From Bombus terrestris (Eukaryota > Arthropoda > Insecta > Hymenoptera > Apidae), in assembly GCF_910591885.1 (NCBI RefSeq), contig NC_063272.1:15946364-16010363 (forward strand): a DNA stretch of 64,000 nt. The letters are read 5' to 3'. Below are positions 11,240 to 22,603 of this stretch, one piece after another. Under the pieces are notes generated by a model. That model saw only the letters and a program-made list of their open reading frames with translations. It was not told the origin of the DNA and did no database searches. The position numbers were made by a program, and so were the translations under genes. How positions within the stretch are numbered: the stretch's first letter is position 1; the number at the start of each line of letters is the position of its first letter.

Positions 11240-12720
11240 GATCATAATACAGGTCAATATCATGAGGCGCATCTGTTATCATTGGGTAAGATCAATACAG
11301 TTATTGCTGTGAATGTTTTAAGAAATGTTTGACAAATGTCGTCTTTTATCTAGCGTTAAAAGTATACTCATTTTTTTATAAACCTATTTATGATTTTCTG
11401 GTAAAGATAATGTAAGCACATATATTAAAATTATTATTAACAAAAATTTAACAAAAATTTGTTATTTATTTTGTTTGGAGTCAAACTGAAGCATATCGAA
11501 TTTGTGTCTTTTTAAAATAACAAATGTACGATAATTGTAACGAACAGGGTCTAACAATATTAATCTGTAAAAAGAATTGTAAATTCGTTATATTCTAAAA
11601 CAAAGTTCAGTCTCTATTTTGACTACGATTACAAACCAAATTTTGTAACAACATACATCACACATGATGCATTATTCTTATATATATACTTATACATGAT
11701 ACATACATGATACACATACAACATACTTATGAAGTTAAAAATAAAATAATTAATATTCTCATGAAAGACACAGAATATATATATCATTATGATAAATAAT
11801 GTTCGCAATTATATATTCCATAGTTCCCACTCGCTTCCTCACCCCCATATATTAAAACGCTTGAAACATAAGTATCTGTGTAAGTATAAACTAAAATTGC
11901 ACGGTATTTCCTATCTAATGTAAGATCTATTATGCGCATACATTTGAATTTCTTCCACAAAGCTCGCTGTACCTTAAAAGATAATTTTCACCCTTTAATA
12001 TTAAGTACGTACCTTGAGTTTATCCTTGACACTAGGGAGTACCTGCTATTGCGATGTAGCAAACAATTACAGAATAATCTTACATGTATTCCTTATCGTT
12101 CTTAGAGGCATGAAGATCATATGACAGTTACTGTTCTTTCAAAATTCACAACGTAGCTATAACACTGTTTATCATTATTATTCACAAAATATACAACGAA
12201 ATTATTATATTTATATGAATTTAGAATTGTGGACACGTACGCTTAGAAATGTCTACATCCTCCATTGTCCACATCCCGCTATTTTCTAACATCGATTTTA
12301 ATCGATAGGCTTATAGCTAATTAATTACCGACACACTTCATTATTATTATTATATTTCATTATTAAGATTCCAACTTTCCGTGACGAAAATGATCAAAAA
12401 GAATTTTTTTAATTACCTTTCCTTAAGAAATTATTAGATCAGGCGTTAGATAGTTAAGAAATATTAAAAATAGACAAAAGTAATATCGATATACGTATCG
12501 ATTTCGCATTGATTGTGCTAAACTTTCAAGACTCATTTACAGCAATTATACTCACATAGAAATCCTAAATATATGTATATAAAAACATAAATTATTTTTT
12601 ATTTCTAGCAATCAGACATTAATATAAAACAAGAAAATAATATAAACGATATTTAATTTCTATATTTTGATACTATGTAGTGGAGATATTTTTGAATAAC
12701 TGCAGTTACCATATTTTACC
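11240..12720. other. AT-rich noncoding sequence
   Basis: Low-complexity AT sequence with overlapping ACATGATA/ACATAC words around 11640-11730, a short (ATT)n at 12341-12352 and no sustained open frame. A possible 33-base exon (11251-11283, between TACAG and GGGTAAGA) was seen but is too short to support. Confidence 0.55.
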
Positions 12721-12968
12721 GTATGGTGGCGCAGTAGTCTAGTCGATTGCTAGCAGTATGGCGGGCTGGCAGAGTTACGGGTAATTGTTCCGAAAACCGA
12801 AAATTATTACAAAGCAAAGTGTCGAATCCTGGAGAATCTCAGATAATTGAAGAGACGAGAGGAAGGAACATGCACACGACAGATAGGATGGACATGCGTG
12901 AGGCGTGTACGCGCGTGAGTAGGGATAGCGTGGCGCGTGGGGCTGCGCCGGCTTACGATTGTCACTTG

Positions 12969-13005
12969 TCAGTCTGCCGCGAGCTCTCCTATCGTGTAGA
13001 TCGTG
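12969..13005 (+). promoter_or_regulatory. Inr + DPE core promoter
   Basis: The hexamer TCAGTC at 12969-12974 is a perfect match to the arthropod initiator TCAKTY, with A+1 at 12971. AGATC at 12998-13002 occupies +28 to +32 and matches the downstream promoter element RGWYV at the exact spacing the DPE requires. No TATA box is evident at -30, as expected for a DPE promoter. It lies in a CpG-rich block (about 12880-13390), and a strong splice donor lies about 420 bases downstream. Confidence 0.5.
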
Positions 13006-13391
13006 TATGTTGCGTCGTATTTTGGTGGTTTCTTTCGTTTTCTCAAAGCCGCGAGTGAGGTGACCGGTGTAAATAAACATTAATGTCATCGTCGAGGGGC
13101 ATTTCGGAAGACGCGTCACCGCGTCTCTTCGCGGTGTTCATAACACGACGATCCATTTGTATCGACAAAAGCACGAACAATAGTGTCGTCTGATTCCCGC
13201 GATTCCCGCGTTTTCGAATTCGTAGCTACGTTCTCGTCGATAGGGTGCACAACGTTACTCTATCTCGTGCTTGGTGAGAGATCGTGTTATTTCGTGAAAC
13301 GGTAGTTATTATTGTGTATTTTCACTTGTCCATTGGATTACTACGAAGCGTGGAGTTACTTGCGCGATCACGGAGCAGGCGGAAACATCAA
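12971..13391 (+). other. Probable untranslated first exon
   Basis: From the predicted start site at 12971 the sequence stays CpG-rich for 421 bases and stops at a consensus donor, CATCAA/GTGAGT, whose GT is at 13392-13393. AT content rises immediately after. All frames from its ATGs close inside the exon: one gives an 18-codon and another (ATG at 13083) a 36-codon upstream open frame. The exon is therefore best read as a 5' UTR with upstream ORFs. This layout (DPE promoter, long uORF-bearing leader, intron starting at GTGAGT) is typical of insect developmental or neuronal genes with long first introns. I could not identify the gene or its next exon. Confidence 0.4.
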
Positions 13392-13422
13392 GTGAGTCGA
13401 TAATATTTTATTCGTTTGCATG

Positions 13423-13613
13423 TACACTATCGGCCATAAATATTAGGACACTTGTTATATATATTGAAAGACTGGCAAATTTTATTTTATTTAGTATTTT
13501 ACATGATAAGACACGTGTAATACGAATGAAATAATAAATTTGAAATATAATGCTTAAAAAAAGCAGTTTGAATACAATTTGCAGTGGTGTCCTAATATCT
13601 ATAGTATCGTAAC
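13423..13613. mobile_element. Short Tc1/mariner-like MITE
   Basis: The left end reads CATAAATATTAGGACAC and the right end, reverse complemented, reads ATAGATATTAGGACAC, giving terminal inverted repeats around an AT-rich 190-bp body with no open frame. ATTAGGACAC is characteristic of Tc1-like ends in insects. TA dinucleotides flank both ends. It is non-autonomous and lies about 30 bases downstream of the splice donor at 13392. Confidence 0.6.
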
Positions 13614-16230
13614 TAGGAGATGTGTACAATATTCTTTTTGCGTGGCGACGAGCAAAGTGGCAAGAAAGGTAAACGAAAAATAAAAAATATAAACATATCA
13701 TGATAACGTTGAGTCATTTTAAAACACTGTTCGAAGTAAGACAGGAAAACAGGTGTTCCTTTCTCGCCGCAGTTAAATCACAGCTCGCGTGGATGCGATG
13801 TAAACGTTTGACTCGTGCTTGTTATATAAGATGCGTCGCGTGTAACGACCGTGGGACGAGTGACAAATTATATTTCGAGTGAAATAATATGTATATATAC
13901 GTATGTACTTTTCATTGCACTAGTATACGGTCTGAACTTCAGCGCGCTTCAAATTCAAACGGTGACGCTAATTCAAATACGATTCGATTTCAAGTTGTAC
14001 GTTATGTTTTTAGTCGTATATATTTAATAGTATATATGTATGCGTTTAACTGTTTCTGTGGCGGCCATATTTAATTACGTAAATTCGCGCAATTGTTTCA
14101 AACGATTTAGAATTTAGTTAATTGACAACATTTTGGAATTTTTCAAGTGATTCGTAATTAATCAATGAATATACTGTAGGAATGTTAATCAGAGAAGCAC
14201 TTAAATAAAATTTTAGTGTAGAGAAAATAATAAATATACGACTATTTTATATTTTTGTATAGTTACTTTAAATATGCGAGTATTACATAAATTCCGCTTT
14301 TAAGATTCCGTAAGAATACGATGAAATTTTGATTCGATCGAAATGATTTATCTATTACATATGGCGTTACGCGATACGATTTCAATCGACGTTTATTTTC
14401 TCGCGTTGTGGCGCGTGCGGAATTCGAATCCCAACGAAACCATAAATCCGTTAGAAGCATATTTTAAGGGATTATACTGGTTGGATAATATATTGCTGTT
14501 TCATATTTACAAACTGCGCTTCAAATGACACTTTGTAAGTTACAATTGAAATCGAATTCTGCATTAATATGTGTATAATTTGGTAGATTAATATTTGCTT
14601 CGGAGATGAAACACTTTTAAGCGCGAAAATCTAATTTCCACTACCTAAATAGAATAAAAGTACTTTTTAAAAAGTTTACATAGCAAATTGCAAACAGAAA
14701 AGCTTTAAAAACTTTAAATCCATATTTAAAATTCGATATATGAGTTGAAATTATCTACGCAAGTCGAAATTATTCAACTAGAACAAAAGATGTAGAATGC
14801 ATGATTTAAAATTTGAAATATCCATTGGAACTTTTGGCGCGGAAATGGAGATTGTCTGACGGAAATTAAAAAACCTCACACAAATCTAATTCATAATTAA
14901 AAATTCGTATTATAATAGAAAATTTTGTGCGTGAATTTAATACAACATCTACATACATATATGTATAATATTAACTAATTTGATATGATATTTTTAGCGG
15001 GAAATTCGAATCTTTCGTGTCACTATATCGTCGATAGACATTGAATAAAATTTGAAACGGAATACGATCGCAGTTTCCTACCTACGCAACCGACCATCAT
15101 TGAGGCTTTCACGATGCAACGACGAATAGATCCGTATTTTTTATTGTCTATAAATCATGCGAGGTAACGTGGGTTGCCTTTCGTCCCACGGTCAAGACGT
15201 GACACTCACGAGTCGATACATAATCGAGACTCCCGGTAATACCGAGACATTACTAGAGACAGCGTCGCGCGATAAATTCGAAAGAAAATTAAAAAAAAGA
15301 AACAATAGAAAAGAAGAAACGAAATGAAACACAATAATACGTGTTAGTTCGCGCAAGTTACGGGCGGTCGAGCGTCCGTTGATGCGATTCAACATCGTGT
15401 CGCTCCAATTACTTCAATTATAGTACCGTCACGCTGATTCGAGCGTTCAATGGATTTTTTAATGGCCATTGTTTTCGATTGGTCTTGCATGGAACAAGAT
15501 TGGAAATTTGCAATTAATAATCGCCATTTTCCCTCCAACGTCCAGCCATTTTTCCACGCTTGTCTTCCTGCTAATAGAGTCGGGTAGTTATTGGTCTTGC
15601 AAACCTCGTTATTGACAATACGTCGTTTAGCTGCTGTAATCGTTCAGAAAGTCAATCATAAATTATGCAGATTTATACTTTATTAAAATAATGACTTAAA
15701 TCTAATATCGGATGATTTTGTTTCGCCCTTAAATATTTCGTATACTGCTTTCGATTTTTGTTTACGGATTACTACAATTGAATTTATATCGCATTTTGAA
15801 GTAGTATAACTCCGCACTTTCATTGTTGCAATAAATTAGACGAGAAATTTAATCTTATTTAATTTTTAGTTTTGAAACAAATTCAATTTTTGTGTTCGAA
15901 ATCTTTGTCCCTTATACGTTATCTTTTCTTGTGAATTTGTTGGTACTTTGAAAACCACACTATTATGTCATGTTCTTGAAATTGAATTATTTAATTATCA
16001 AAGTTCTATACCGATTTATCTCAATTTTCTTAAATTTTTGTCTAAACACCAACCTACGAAAAAACTCCAAAATAGAGCCTAACCCATAAGTTAGTATCTG
16101 CTAATTGTCTAAAGTCATCTCAGATCTCCTGCAAAACATAATTTGTCCCTACTAATTCGGCAATTTAATTCCTTCCTTTTCTATAAATACCAACATTTTA
16201 ATTAGCATTCGGAAAGTTACGTCGCCACCT
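13614..16230. other. AT-rich, intron-like sequence
   Basis: No gene is recognised. At 15192-15395 the minus strand has a 67-codon Phe-rich frame that ends at a good donor (CTC/GTGAGT, GT at 15183-15184), possibly chance. The patch 15340-15560 is slightly CpG-richer. Otherwise I see nothing. Confidence 0.5.
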
Positions 16231-16490
16231 CGAATCGGCATGTCGGAGTCGTTTCGCTTTCAAGTTCACCGGTCGCGTTTCGTACGACGTTCGATAGTCA
16301 TAGTCACCGTGGAGTCTCGAGCATGGCTTTTTCTAACCCAGTTTCCTTGGCAAGCGTGGCCGCAGCTATCGATACGAGTTGCACACCTGTTGTTCGAGTT
16401 TAGCGAGGTCCGTGTACACTTGTATGCTCGGAACTGCTTTCGCGTGAACGATGCACGAAATTGTGTCGTATATGTCTAAGATTATAGACA

Positions 16491-16862
16491 CAGTGGCTCG
16501 TGAAAATATTCCAATGCTTGACATAGACAACTTTTACGAATATGCATATGTGAGAACTTACAGGATATCTAGATACGACAATTCATATTCCTATGAATAT
16601 AATTGAGAAAGTAACATTTGGAGGAAGATTATTTTCCTTACTGAATATTATAAAAAGTACCACGCTTTAGATATTTTCTATATTTTTGCATATTATGCGC
16701 ATACTGTGTATTTTCAGATTTCTCATAAATACATAATAATTCGCAGCCTAATCACGTTAATCGCGCCTCATTACTCTCTCCCTCGCTAAATGTTTTGTTC
16801 GAAATAAATGATATATTCGTAAAAAGTTTCTAGAAGTGATCAAATACTTTCGCGAGCCACTG
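16491..16862. mobile_element. Tc1/mariner-like element, 372 bp, long TIRs
   Basis: The left terminus CAGTGGCTCGTGAAAATATT and the reverse complement of the right terminus, CAGTGGCTCGCGAAAGTATT, match closely. Homology resumes further in with TTTTACGAATAT on both sides (about 16533 and 16820), so the inverted repeats extend roughly 50 bases. No transposase frame fits inside, so it is a non-autonomous derivative. The GTGGCTCGCGAAAGTATT type of end is typical of Tc1-like families. A clean TA target duplication is not obvious at the exact ends. Confidence 0.75.
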
Positions 16863-19290
16863 CAATTTACGTGGGCCGCCGGTGTCCATGGCCCTCCTTG
16901 ATATGTATTCCTGTTGCGCGATTCGAAAGAAGGAGAGACGGAATCGGTCGCGAAACGAACGCGGCGATGACCCAAATGCAACGAGACGAGGACGACCGTG
17001 ACGAGAACGATATAACTTGATTCGAGCCGTTGCTCGGACGATGCAACGATGGAATTATTGAAATTTTCGAGCAATTAGGGACAATCCGAGCAAATTGTGT
17101 CGAGTAATACGGATCGAGAAATATAAAGAGTAGAGAAGGGTAGAAACATTTACGTTGAGCTGGATATAAGGTAAAGTGAAGTAGATTTGTTGCGGAACTG
17201 GTCCTGGCTGGAAAATTGTTTAACGACGTGTATTTTGTTCGATTTGGAAGTGAAGATGAAGTTATTCGATTATAAGATAAAGTTAGTAAGAAGGTGATGA
17301 TTGATGTATGAAATGTTGAAATTAAATGTCCGATTTAATTATCTGTGCGAAGAACTTTATATCCTTTTTTATTAAATAATTTGTAAAATAATGGATTAAA
17401 TCGACACGTTTGCTCGCGGTATAACACGTGACATTTGCTTTCAAAATGATCTTCAGAGATAATTATAAAACATGATTTTAAAACACCGTACAAAAACATT
17501 CAATAGCATTCAGGACTACTTTCAGCTAGTAACGAAATCAGTAACTTGTTTTTTCATTTGAAACAATGTTGATTACATTTGCATATTATATAATTCCATG
17601 AAACAACGAAGAAAATGTAATAACGCTTTCACGTCACGCATTTTAATCAACTTCGCGAAAAACTGGATATCTTTAAAATTCCGTGGCTAAAGTAGCATTT
17701 AATAATTTGTTTAGATTTAGGTTACCGCGATCAAAATATTCCTGCAACAATCATTAGCGGGACGATTAAAAAACGATAAAGATGAAAAGTACCTGTTCGT
17801 TCAGGCACAATGTCTTCGTCGGTGCATTATAATTCGAATAAATGTGAAACGTAGCGATCATTACGTTCAATGATTTCGTTCTATTGTTGTAAAGCCGGTG
17901 CGGTTAATTAAAGGACGAGGGAACGTTTTATTGTTATGTGAAGGTACTAGAAGTTCATTAAAACGTAAAATTGGTTTGTCATTAAACGCGTTTAAAAAAT
18001 CCGTTTACGATGGTTGCCTGACGAGTTAATCGTTTTAATAACACTTGTAGGAAAAAAAAGAAGTCTGTTTTTATATGTTGTATTTTACATTCCATCGTCA
18101 AAGCGGTTTAGTTATTTATGCGCTGAAATATCTGGCTCGTGTGATACACGTTTATTAGTGAGACCTAACAGATTTTTATTTATCATTGTAATAAAAATTC
18201 CGTCTCTTCTTCTGTATTACGATAATTGTATACCATGAAATTGGATTCTCACTCCGCATATATTGTTCTGTAATTTATTGAATTATTTAGAAATTAAAGC
18301 GTCGTTTGCAGTCACGTTTGCCAAGGAAGATTAACTCGATATTATAATTTTTTACCACCCGTTATTATATACGACGTAGTTAGGCAGATAAAAATGAGGT
18401 AGATTGAGGAATCAAGATTAAATTACTTATTAAATTACGTATATACACGGTGAAGCATTTAACAATATAAATCTAAATTAAAAACTTCAGTTTGAAAGTT
18501 TGAAAATTTGGAAATTTGAATTTGTAATTTAAATGGATGAAAGAATGTAAAGGATTCTCAATTTACTTCATGACTATATTTATTGTAAGAACCTCTGTGC
18601 GAATATCGATAAATGGACGTATTATTTTAAACAGTAAAATATAAACTATATTTTGCTGCATGTATCGAACGTTTTAGTTGAAAAATATAATTTAGAATGT
18701 AAACATTGTAAATTGTATTAAAATAGCAAGGATAACATAATAACGTATTATGTCTACTATATTCAGTATTCAATCATTTTATCAATAAGAACGTTTATCG
18801 TATGATATTAACTTCGATAAAGTATATAATCTATGTGCACTATTACAAAATCTACGATAATCTAGATGTAATTATAGAACACTGATGACAGGATTGATAC
18901 TCTCTCTCTCTCTCTCTCTTATTACAATCAATCAAAATAATAAATTACACCTCTTAAAATGAAGACCAAACATTGTAAGTAATACCAAAACCAAAAGGGA
19001 GAAGCAAAAGTTTCATACTGATATATAATATTTATGTTCCACTGTTAGTTTCTAAATTAGAAGTACAACTAAGCAGTCATCGGAACAGCTCTATTATCCG
19101 CTTCTTACAGAAACTTATGAAGTACGATAATCATCTGTACCTGTACTTAATCTCGAATCTCAAAGGCGATATAATTACTGTCGTAATCAAATTACAATTT
19201 CAAATCTCGCCTCCCGTTACACATTCATCCACGAGGGAGTAACTAACGTTTACTGCATTTTTTAACCGCGCCTTAGACATCATCTACATT
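16863..19290. other. AT-rich noncoding sequence
   Basis: The stretch 16863-17060 is CpG-richer, with short frames on both strands. The remainder is AT-rich with no sustained open frame. A (CT)n microsatellite is at 18900-18919. Confidence 0.55.
18900..18919 (+). repeat. (CT)n microsatellite
   Basis: About ten uninterrupted CT units. Confidence 0.95.
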
Positions 19291-19294
19291 CTTG

Positions 19295-19628
19295 ATCATA
19301 AATAAGTATTAGGATATTTGTGGAAAAGTAATCTTGAAAAATTGTTAGAAATTATTGAAATTATCAAAATATTGAAAAATGATTATCTCGTTTGAAAGTA
19401 ACCCATATCCAATGTAATAATACTAGAAGTCCCATCGATTCAGTATAATAAGGTTAATTCCTTCTCGTCTCTATATCTATCACGTATTGCAATCACTATT
19501 TGGATCAATTTTTATCAATCGTCATATTATTTTATTTTTTCAATTCAGCGCGTCCTATAATCTTGTAATTAAAGTACAGTTTGTCAAAAAATAAAAAAGT
19601 GTCCGTATACTTTTGAGTTGGTTATGTA
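19295..19628. mobile_element. Degenerate Tc1/mariner-like element
   Basis: The left end contains AAGTATTAGGATATTTGT (from 19304). The right end, read in reverse complement, contains AAAAGTATACGGACACTTTT (19595-19615). They share an AGTAT..GGA.A.TT core, giving diverged terminal inverted repeats about 330 bp apart around an AT-rich body without coding capacity. The motif resembles the ends at 13423-13613. Boundaries are approximate. Confidence 0.4.
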
Positions 19629-19821
19629 TATTGAACGGCGTTTTTGCATTGATATAGAATTCCGATCAATCAATCGTTTCTTGGGTAATCTTGGATTAAT
19701 TTCCATATTAGGTTTGAAATCGGCAAGTATATTAATACTTATGAAGAGTGTTACATCAGTGCAACATCAGAGATACACCAAATTAAAATATATATTTACG
19801 CATGACGCAAATAGGTAAAGT

Positions 19822-19963
19822 ACAGATCGTGAAAGATATGTACGATCTGTGAAAGTGATGCGTTAGGTGATACGCATATCGCACGCTCGTGCATTCTAAG
19901 CGGCACAAAGAACACACGTGCGTGCTCGAGTCACGGATATCCGGATGCACGCGGATATCCGTG
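19822..19963 (+). repeat. Cluster of perfect inverted repeats
   Basis: Two perfect hairpins lie about 80 bases apart. ACAGATCGT (19822-19830) pairs with ACGATCTGT (19842-19850) over an 11-base loop, and both arms are followed by GAAAG, so a direct repeat overlies the inversion. CACGGATATCCG (19932-19943) pairs with CGGATATCCGTG (19952-19963) over an 8-base loop, and each arm itself contains the palindrome CGGATATCCG. The intervening stretch is CpG-rich with CACGTG. It could be structured RNA or a cluster of dimeric transcription-factor sites. Confidence 0.6.
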
Positions 19964-19964
19964 C

Positions 19965-20182
19965 ATGGAAAACATAATTAATAATTTCGGTGAGTCTGTA
20001 CAGTGGTTAGGCCCACCCTGCCCTTTTCTTTTTTTTTTTTTTTGTTCGTTTCGCCCCTAGCAGTCTGCTATTTCGAACAATACGCTTCGCTCGGCGCCAA
20101 GGTGTCTTTCCATTCACCTGGGAGAGGTATTGTGCGTAACTTATGCCCATTCGCGTGGTACGTGGGGTTGAAAATTAGATAA
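19965..20182 (+). CDS. Possible two-exon 48-aa frame with 71-bp intron
   Basis: The ATG at 19965 opens 25 bases to a good donor (TTTCG/GTGAGT, GT at 19990-19991). A very long T-rich pyrimidine tract leads to a TAG acceptor at 20058-20060, immediately followed by CAG, giving a NAGNAG tandem acceptor. The 71-bp intron length is typical for insects. Joining the exons keeps the frame open to TAA at 20180-20182. The product is small and unrecognised. A minus-strand frame (20068-20253, true ATG at 20251-20253, with a CCCAG/GTGAAT donor) overlaps it and is an equally plausible reading. Only one of the two, or neither, is likely real. Confidence 0.2.
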
Positions 20183-21030
20183 CCCACCACGCGATGCACA
20201 GCTGCTCGGATCTCCTTTTCGAAACTGGTTTTCTCGGCACGTGGATCGTTCATAGGATTAGAATTAAATTTGCTCGAACTTTTGGTACGAAACGAATGGA
20301 CCCTAGTTTCGTTTTAATTTTGTATTGGTGCGCGTTGAGTTGTTAATCTAAATGTTGTATAGGACTTTGGGAAATTTTTACTGCATGTGATGGAATTTAA
20401 TTTTTTGAATGGAATTTTAGTAGGTAACGTTAATAACGACGTGTTAATACAGTGTTTCTTTTGCAATTTCTTTTCAATTAACATTGTTGAATTTTATAAT
20501 AGTATTGATATTTCTTCTGTCTTTTTATTTCTTCCAAATTATGCGGAAAGAGTTCTTGCGAAGCATTGTTGCAGAACATCGTTTTCTATCTTTAAATTTG
20601 TATGCAATACAATGGTTCTTTCGAAAATAATATTTTGTCGAGTTTAATTGTTCCATAATTTGCACATATAAAAGTGGACAAAGTATTACGTAGTTATTTT
20701 CATGTACAACTTTGCCATGCCCGTTTAAACGTGCAAATAATCACCATTGCCAGAACCGCATTTTTTATTTACCTAACATATCAATCTATTGACAGTTCTC
20801 GTTTATCAACTGGTCGCTCCTTTATTTTCCAACAAGCTTCAACTTCTACAATTCCAATGAGAGAGACATATGCCAACTCGCAAACGAAATCGAGATATCG
20901 CCGATATTAATATAGATATAAAATTTTTCTATGAATCTTTCAAACGCAGCAGCGAACAATGGGTGCTCGCTGGAGGTGGTTTCTTTATTGTTTTTGTTCG
21001 CGTATAAACGTGACAGACGCGTACAGTCGA
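20183..21030. other. AT-rich sequence, no clear gene
   Basis: This contains the 5' part of the overlapping minus-strand frame that ends at 20068 and short unsupported frames at 20387-20647 and 20674-20910. I see no repeat of note. Confidence 0.5.
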
Positions 21031-21036
21031 ATTTAC

Positions 21037-21078
21037 CTGGACACAGCAAACGTCGATGCCGGCTTCGGTGCACGAGAA
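21037..21078 (-). other. Candidate 42-nt minus-strand microexon
   Basis: On the minus strand a strong acceptor (CCCCCTTCCTACTGACCAG, preceded by a CTAAT branch-like motif) adjoins 42 bases that end at CCAG/GTAAAT. The length is a multiple of three. In phase 0 it encodes FSCTEAGIDVCCVQ, a Cys-rich peptide with mixed composition. Both splice signals are good, but a pair this close can arise by chance in 64 kb of two-strand sequence. No adjoining exon was placed. Confidence 0.2.
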
Positions 21079-21079
21079 C

Positions 21080-22130
21080 TGGTCAGTAGGAAGGGGGTTA
21101 AAAATTAGTTAAGCCGCTCTCCCGATACCCCGCACGAATGCCCACGAGGCTGGTCTGCTCGCTCTCAACGATAGCGAAAGCAAAGAACCGCGCGTAATAT
21201 TGTTCAAACGTTCCCTTCCCATTTTTAATCAATAGAAACTAATTTTCGTGGAAAATTGTTATCGGTATGAAGAGAACGGAAATATTTATACGTCACATGA
21301 TCACAGTATGATAAAAACATCATTGAAAAGAATTCAACACTTGCTTCTTAAGTATGTTTTTTTTAAACGTAGTTTCAACTAGTATTTATCAATAACCATA
21401 ATTATAGATCTACAATCCATGTGTATATATACTCAGAATTAATAGTTTCGAAAATAGAAATTCGATTTGATTTATGTACCTACATACAGAGGATGCTATA
21501 CCCGTATATATACATTGTACATAGATAATTCAACGATACTGCAACAAATTAACCTACTACATAGAAAGTTATTTCTGATATGGTTTCTTATCTAGTCCCG
21601 AATTTCATACATATGAATTTGGACGTCTGATGCATCTCATAATTGTACAATTGATATATATATATTTTCTTCGTATGTGTCTTTATTCGGCTCGAGAATT
21701 TTGTTATACAATTTACTTAAGCTCAATCTCCTTGCTCGCACGTTACGCCTAATTGCAGAGGGATTATTTATGTACATAGTAAATAATTATTGGACTGTAA
21801 CAAATATTCGTTCTGTCATTTTCTCAATGATTACAAGATAACAGTAGCAAATTTGTACACCTGTATTTTTTATCGGCGAGTCGTTACATTACCTGGAATC
21901 GCCAAGAGTCCAACTGGCGCCGTCTTTCGTATCAACTGTTTATTCACAACGACTTTTCCCTTCTGCCAACACCTGTATATGTATATCGCCCTTACGTTAC
22001 GCGACACACGTTTTACGTGTCACACGAGTCTCCTGATTAGCGGACACAGTGAGATTAGGCTGGTAACCTACCGGTTTAACCGGATGGCAATTCGTCCTTA
22101 TTCGCTTCGCGATAGCAACGGCGAACGATG
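21080..22130. other. Mixed sequence, CpG-richer ends
   Basis: 21080-21200 and 21880-22130 are CpG-richer. The middle is AT-rich with a (TA)n at 21654-21666. CACAGTGAG occurs twice (22045 and 22132), resembling splice donors. No exon could be anchored. Confidence 0.45.
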
Positions 22131-22177
22131 TCACAGTGAGTTCCCCGTATTCTACTTCCGGCGCGTTCGTTTTGTTA

Positions 22178-22603
22178 ATGTTTCCGGTCTATTTGGAATC
22201 CTGTGAAAGCGAGCGGAGGACCCGCTTAACCTTCAAAATTCGTACGCAAGCTGTTTCGTCGGTAGAACGAAATTTTCTGGAACACCGAGCTCCAGATACA
22301 CGCTTTGTCAACAGGTTTGATATTTGTTTGCGTTGCCCGTGCGCAAGTGGGCTAAATATTTGCGAGTCCTGCCTTGTGTACTTTGCTCGGTCAGCCTATG
22401 AACCTACGAACCACTGCGTACCCGTTGCGTTTCCCTTATTATATTTAATTTCATGGACCCGGACTAAATATAGGCCGCGTGTTCTGCTTTCAAACTGCAG
22501 CCTACGCTGTAAATTGTTTTTCAGTCAGCTTAATACGCGGTTTCGTCGGCCTCGTTGTTTCTTTCTTGTGGCGAAATACTCGAAATTAGAGATACGAATT
22601 TAA
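22178..22603 (+). CDS. Hypothetical 141-aa Cys-rich open frame
   Basis: The frame is open from before 22136, with the first ATG at 22178 and TAA at 22601-22603. The predicted product is basic. A cysteine cluster near the middle, CLRCPC followed by CESC with about ten residues between them, superficially resembles a zinc-ribbon, but spacing and flanks match no family I know. No signal peptide is visible. It sits in one of the larger GC-richer blocks (about 21880-22600). Another plus-strand frame (21790-22206) overlaps its start and is not favoured. With no splice or homology support, confidence is low. Confidence 0.2.
   Translation: MFPVYLESCESERRTRLTFKIRTQAVSSVERNFLEHRAPDTRFVNRFDICLRCPCASGLNICESCLVYFARSAYEPTNHCVPVAFPLLYLISWTRTKYRPRVLLSNCSLRCKLFFSQLNTRFRRPRCFFLVAKYSKLEIRI

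Noticed and set aside
11251..11283. 33-nt plus-strand microexon between TACAG and GGGTAAGA
   Set aside because: It is too short and isolated. Similar AG...GT pairs are expected many times by chance in 64 kb, and the minus-strand block next to it is better supported.
12725..12835. tRNA-like A box (GTGGCGCAGTAG) and B-box-like GTGTCGAATCCTGG
   Set aside because: Spacing is too long, no T-arm or acceptor stem forms and no cloverleaf folds. At best it is a SINE-head relic.
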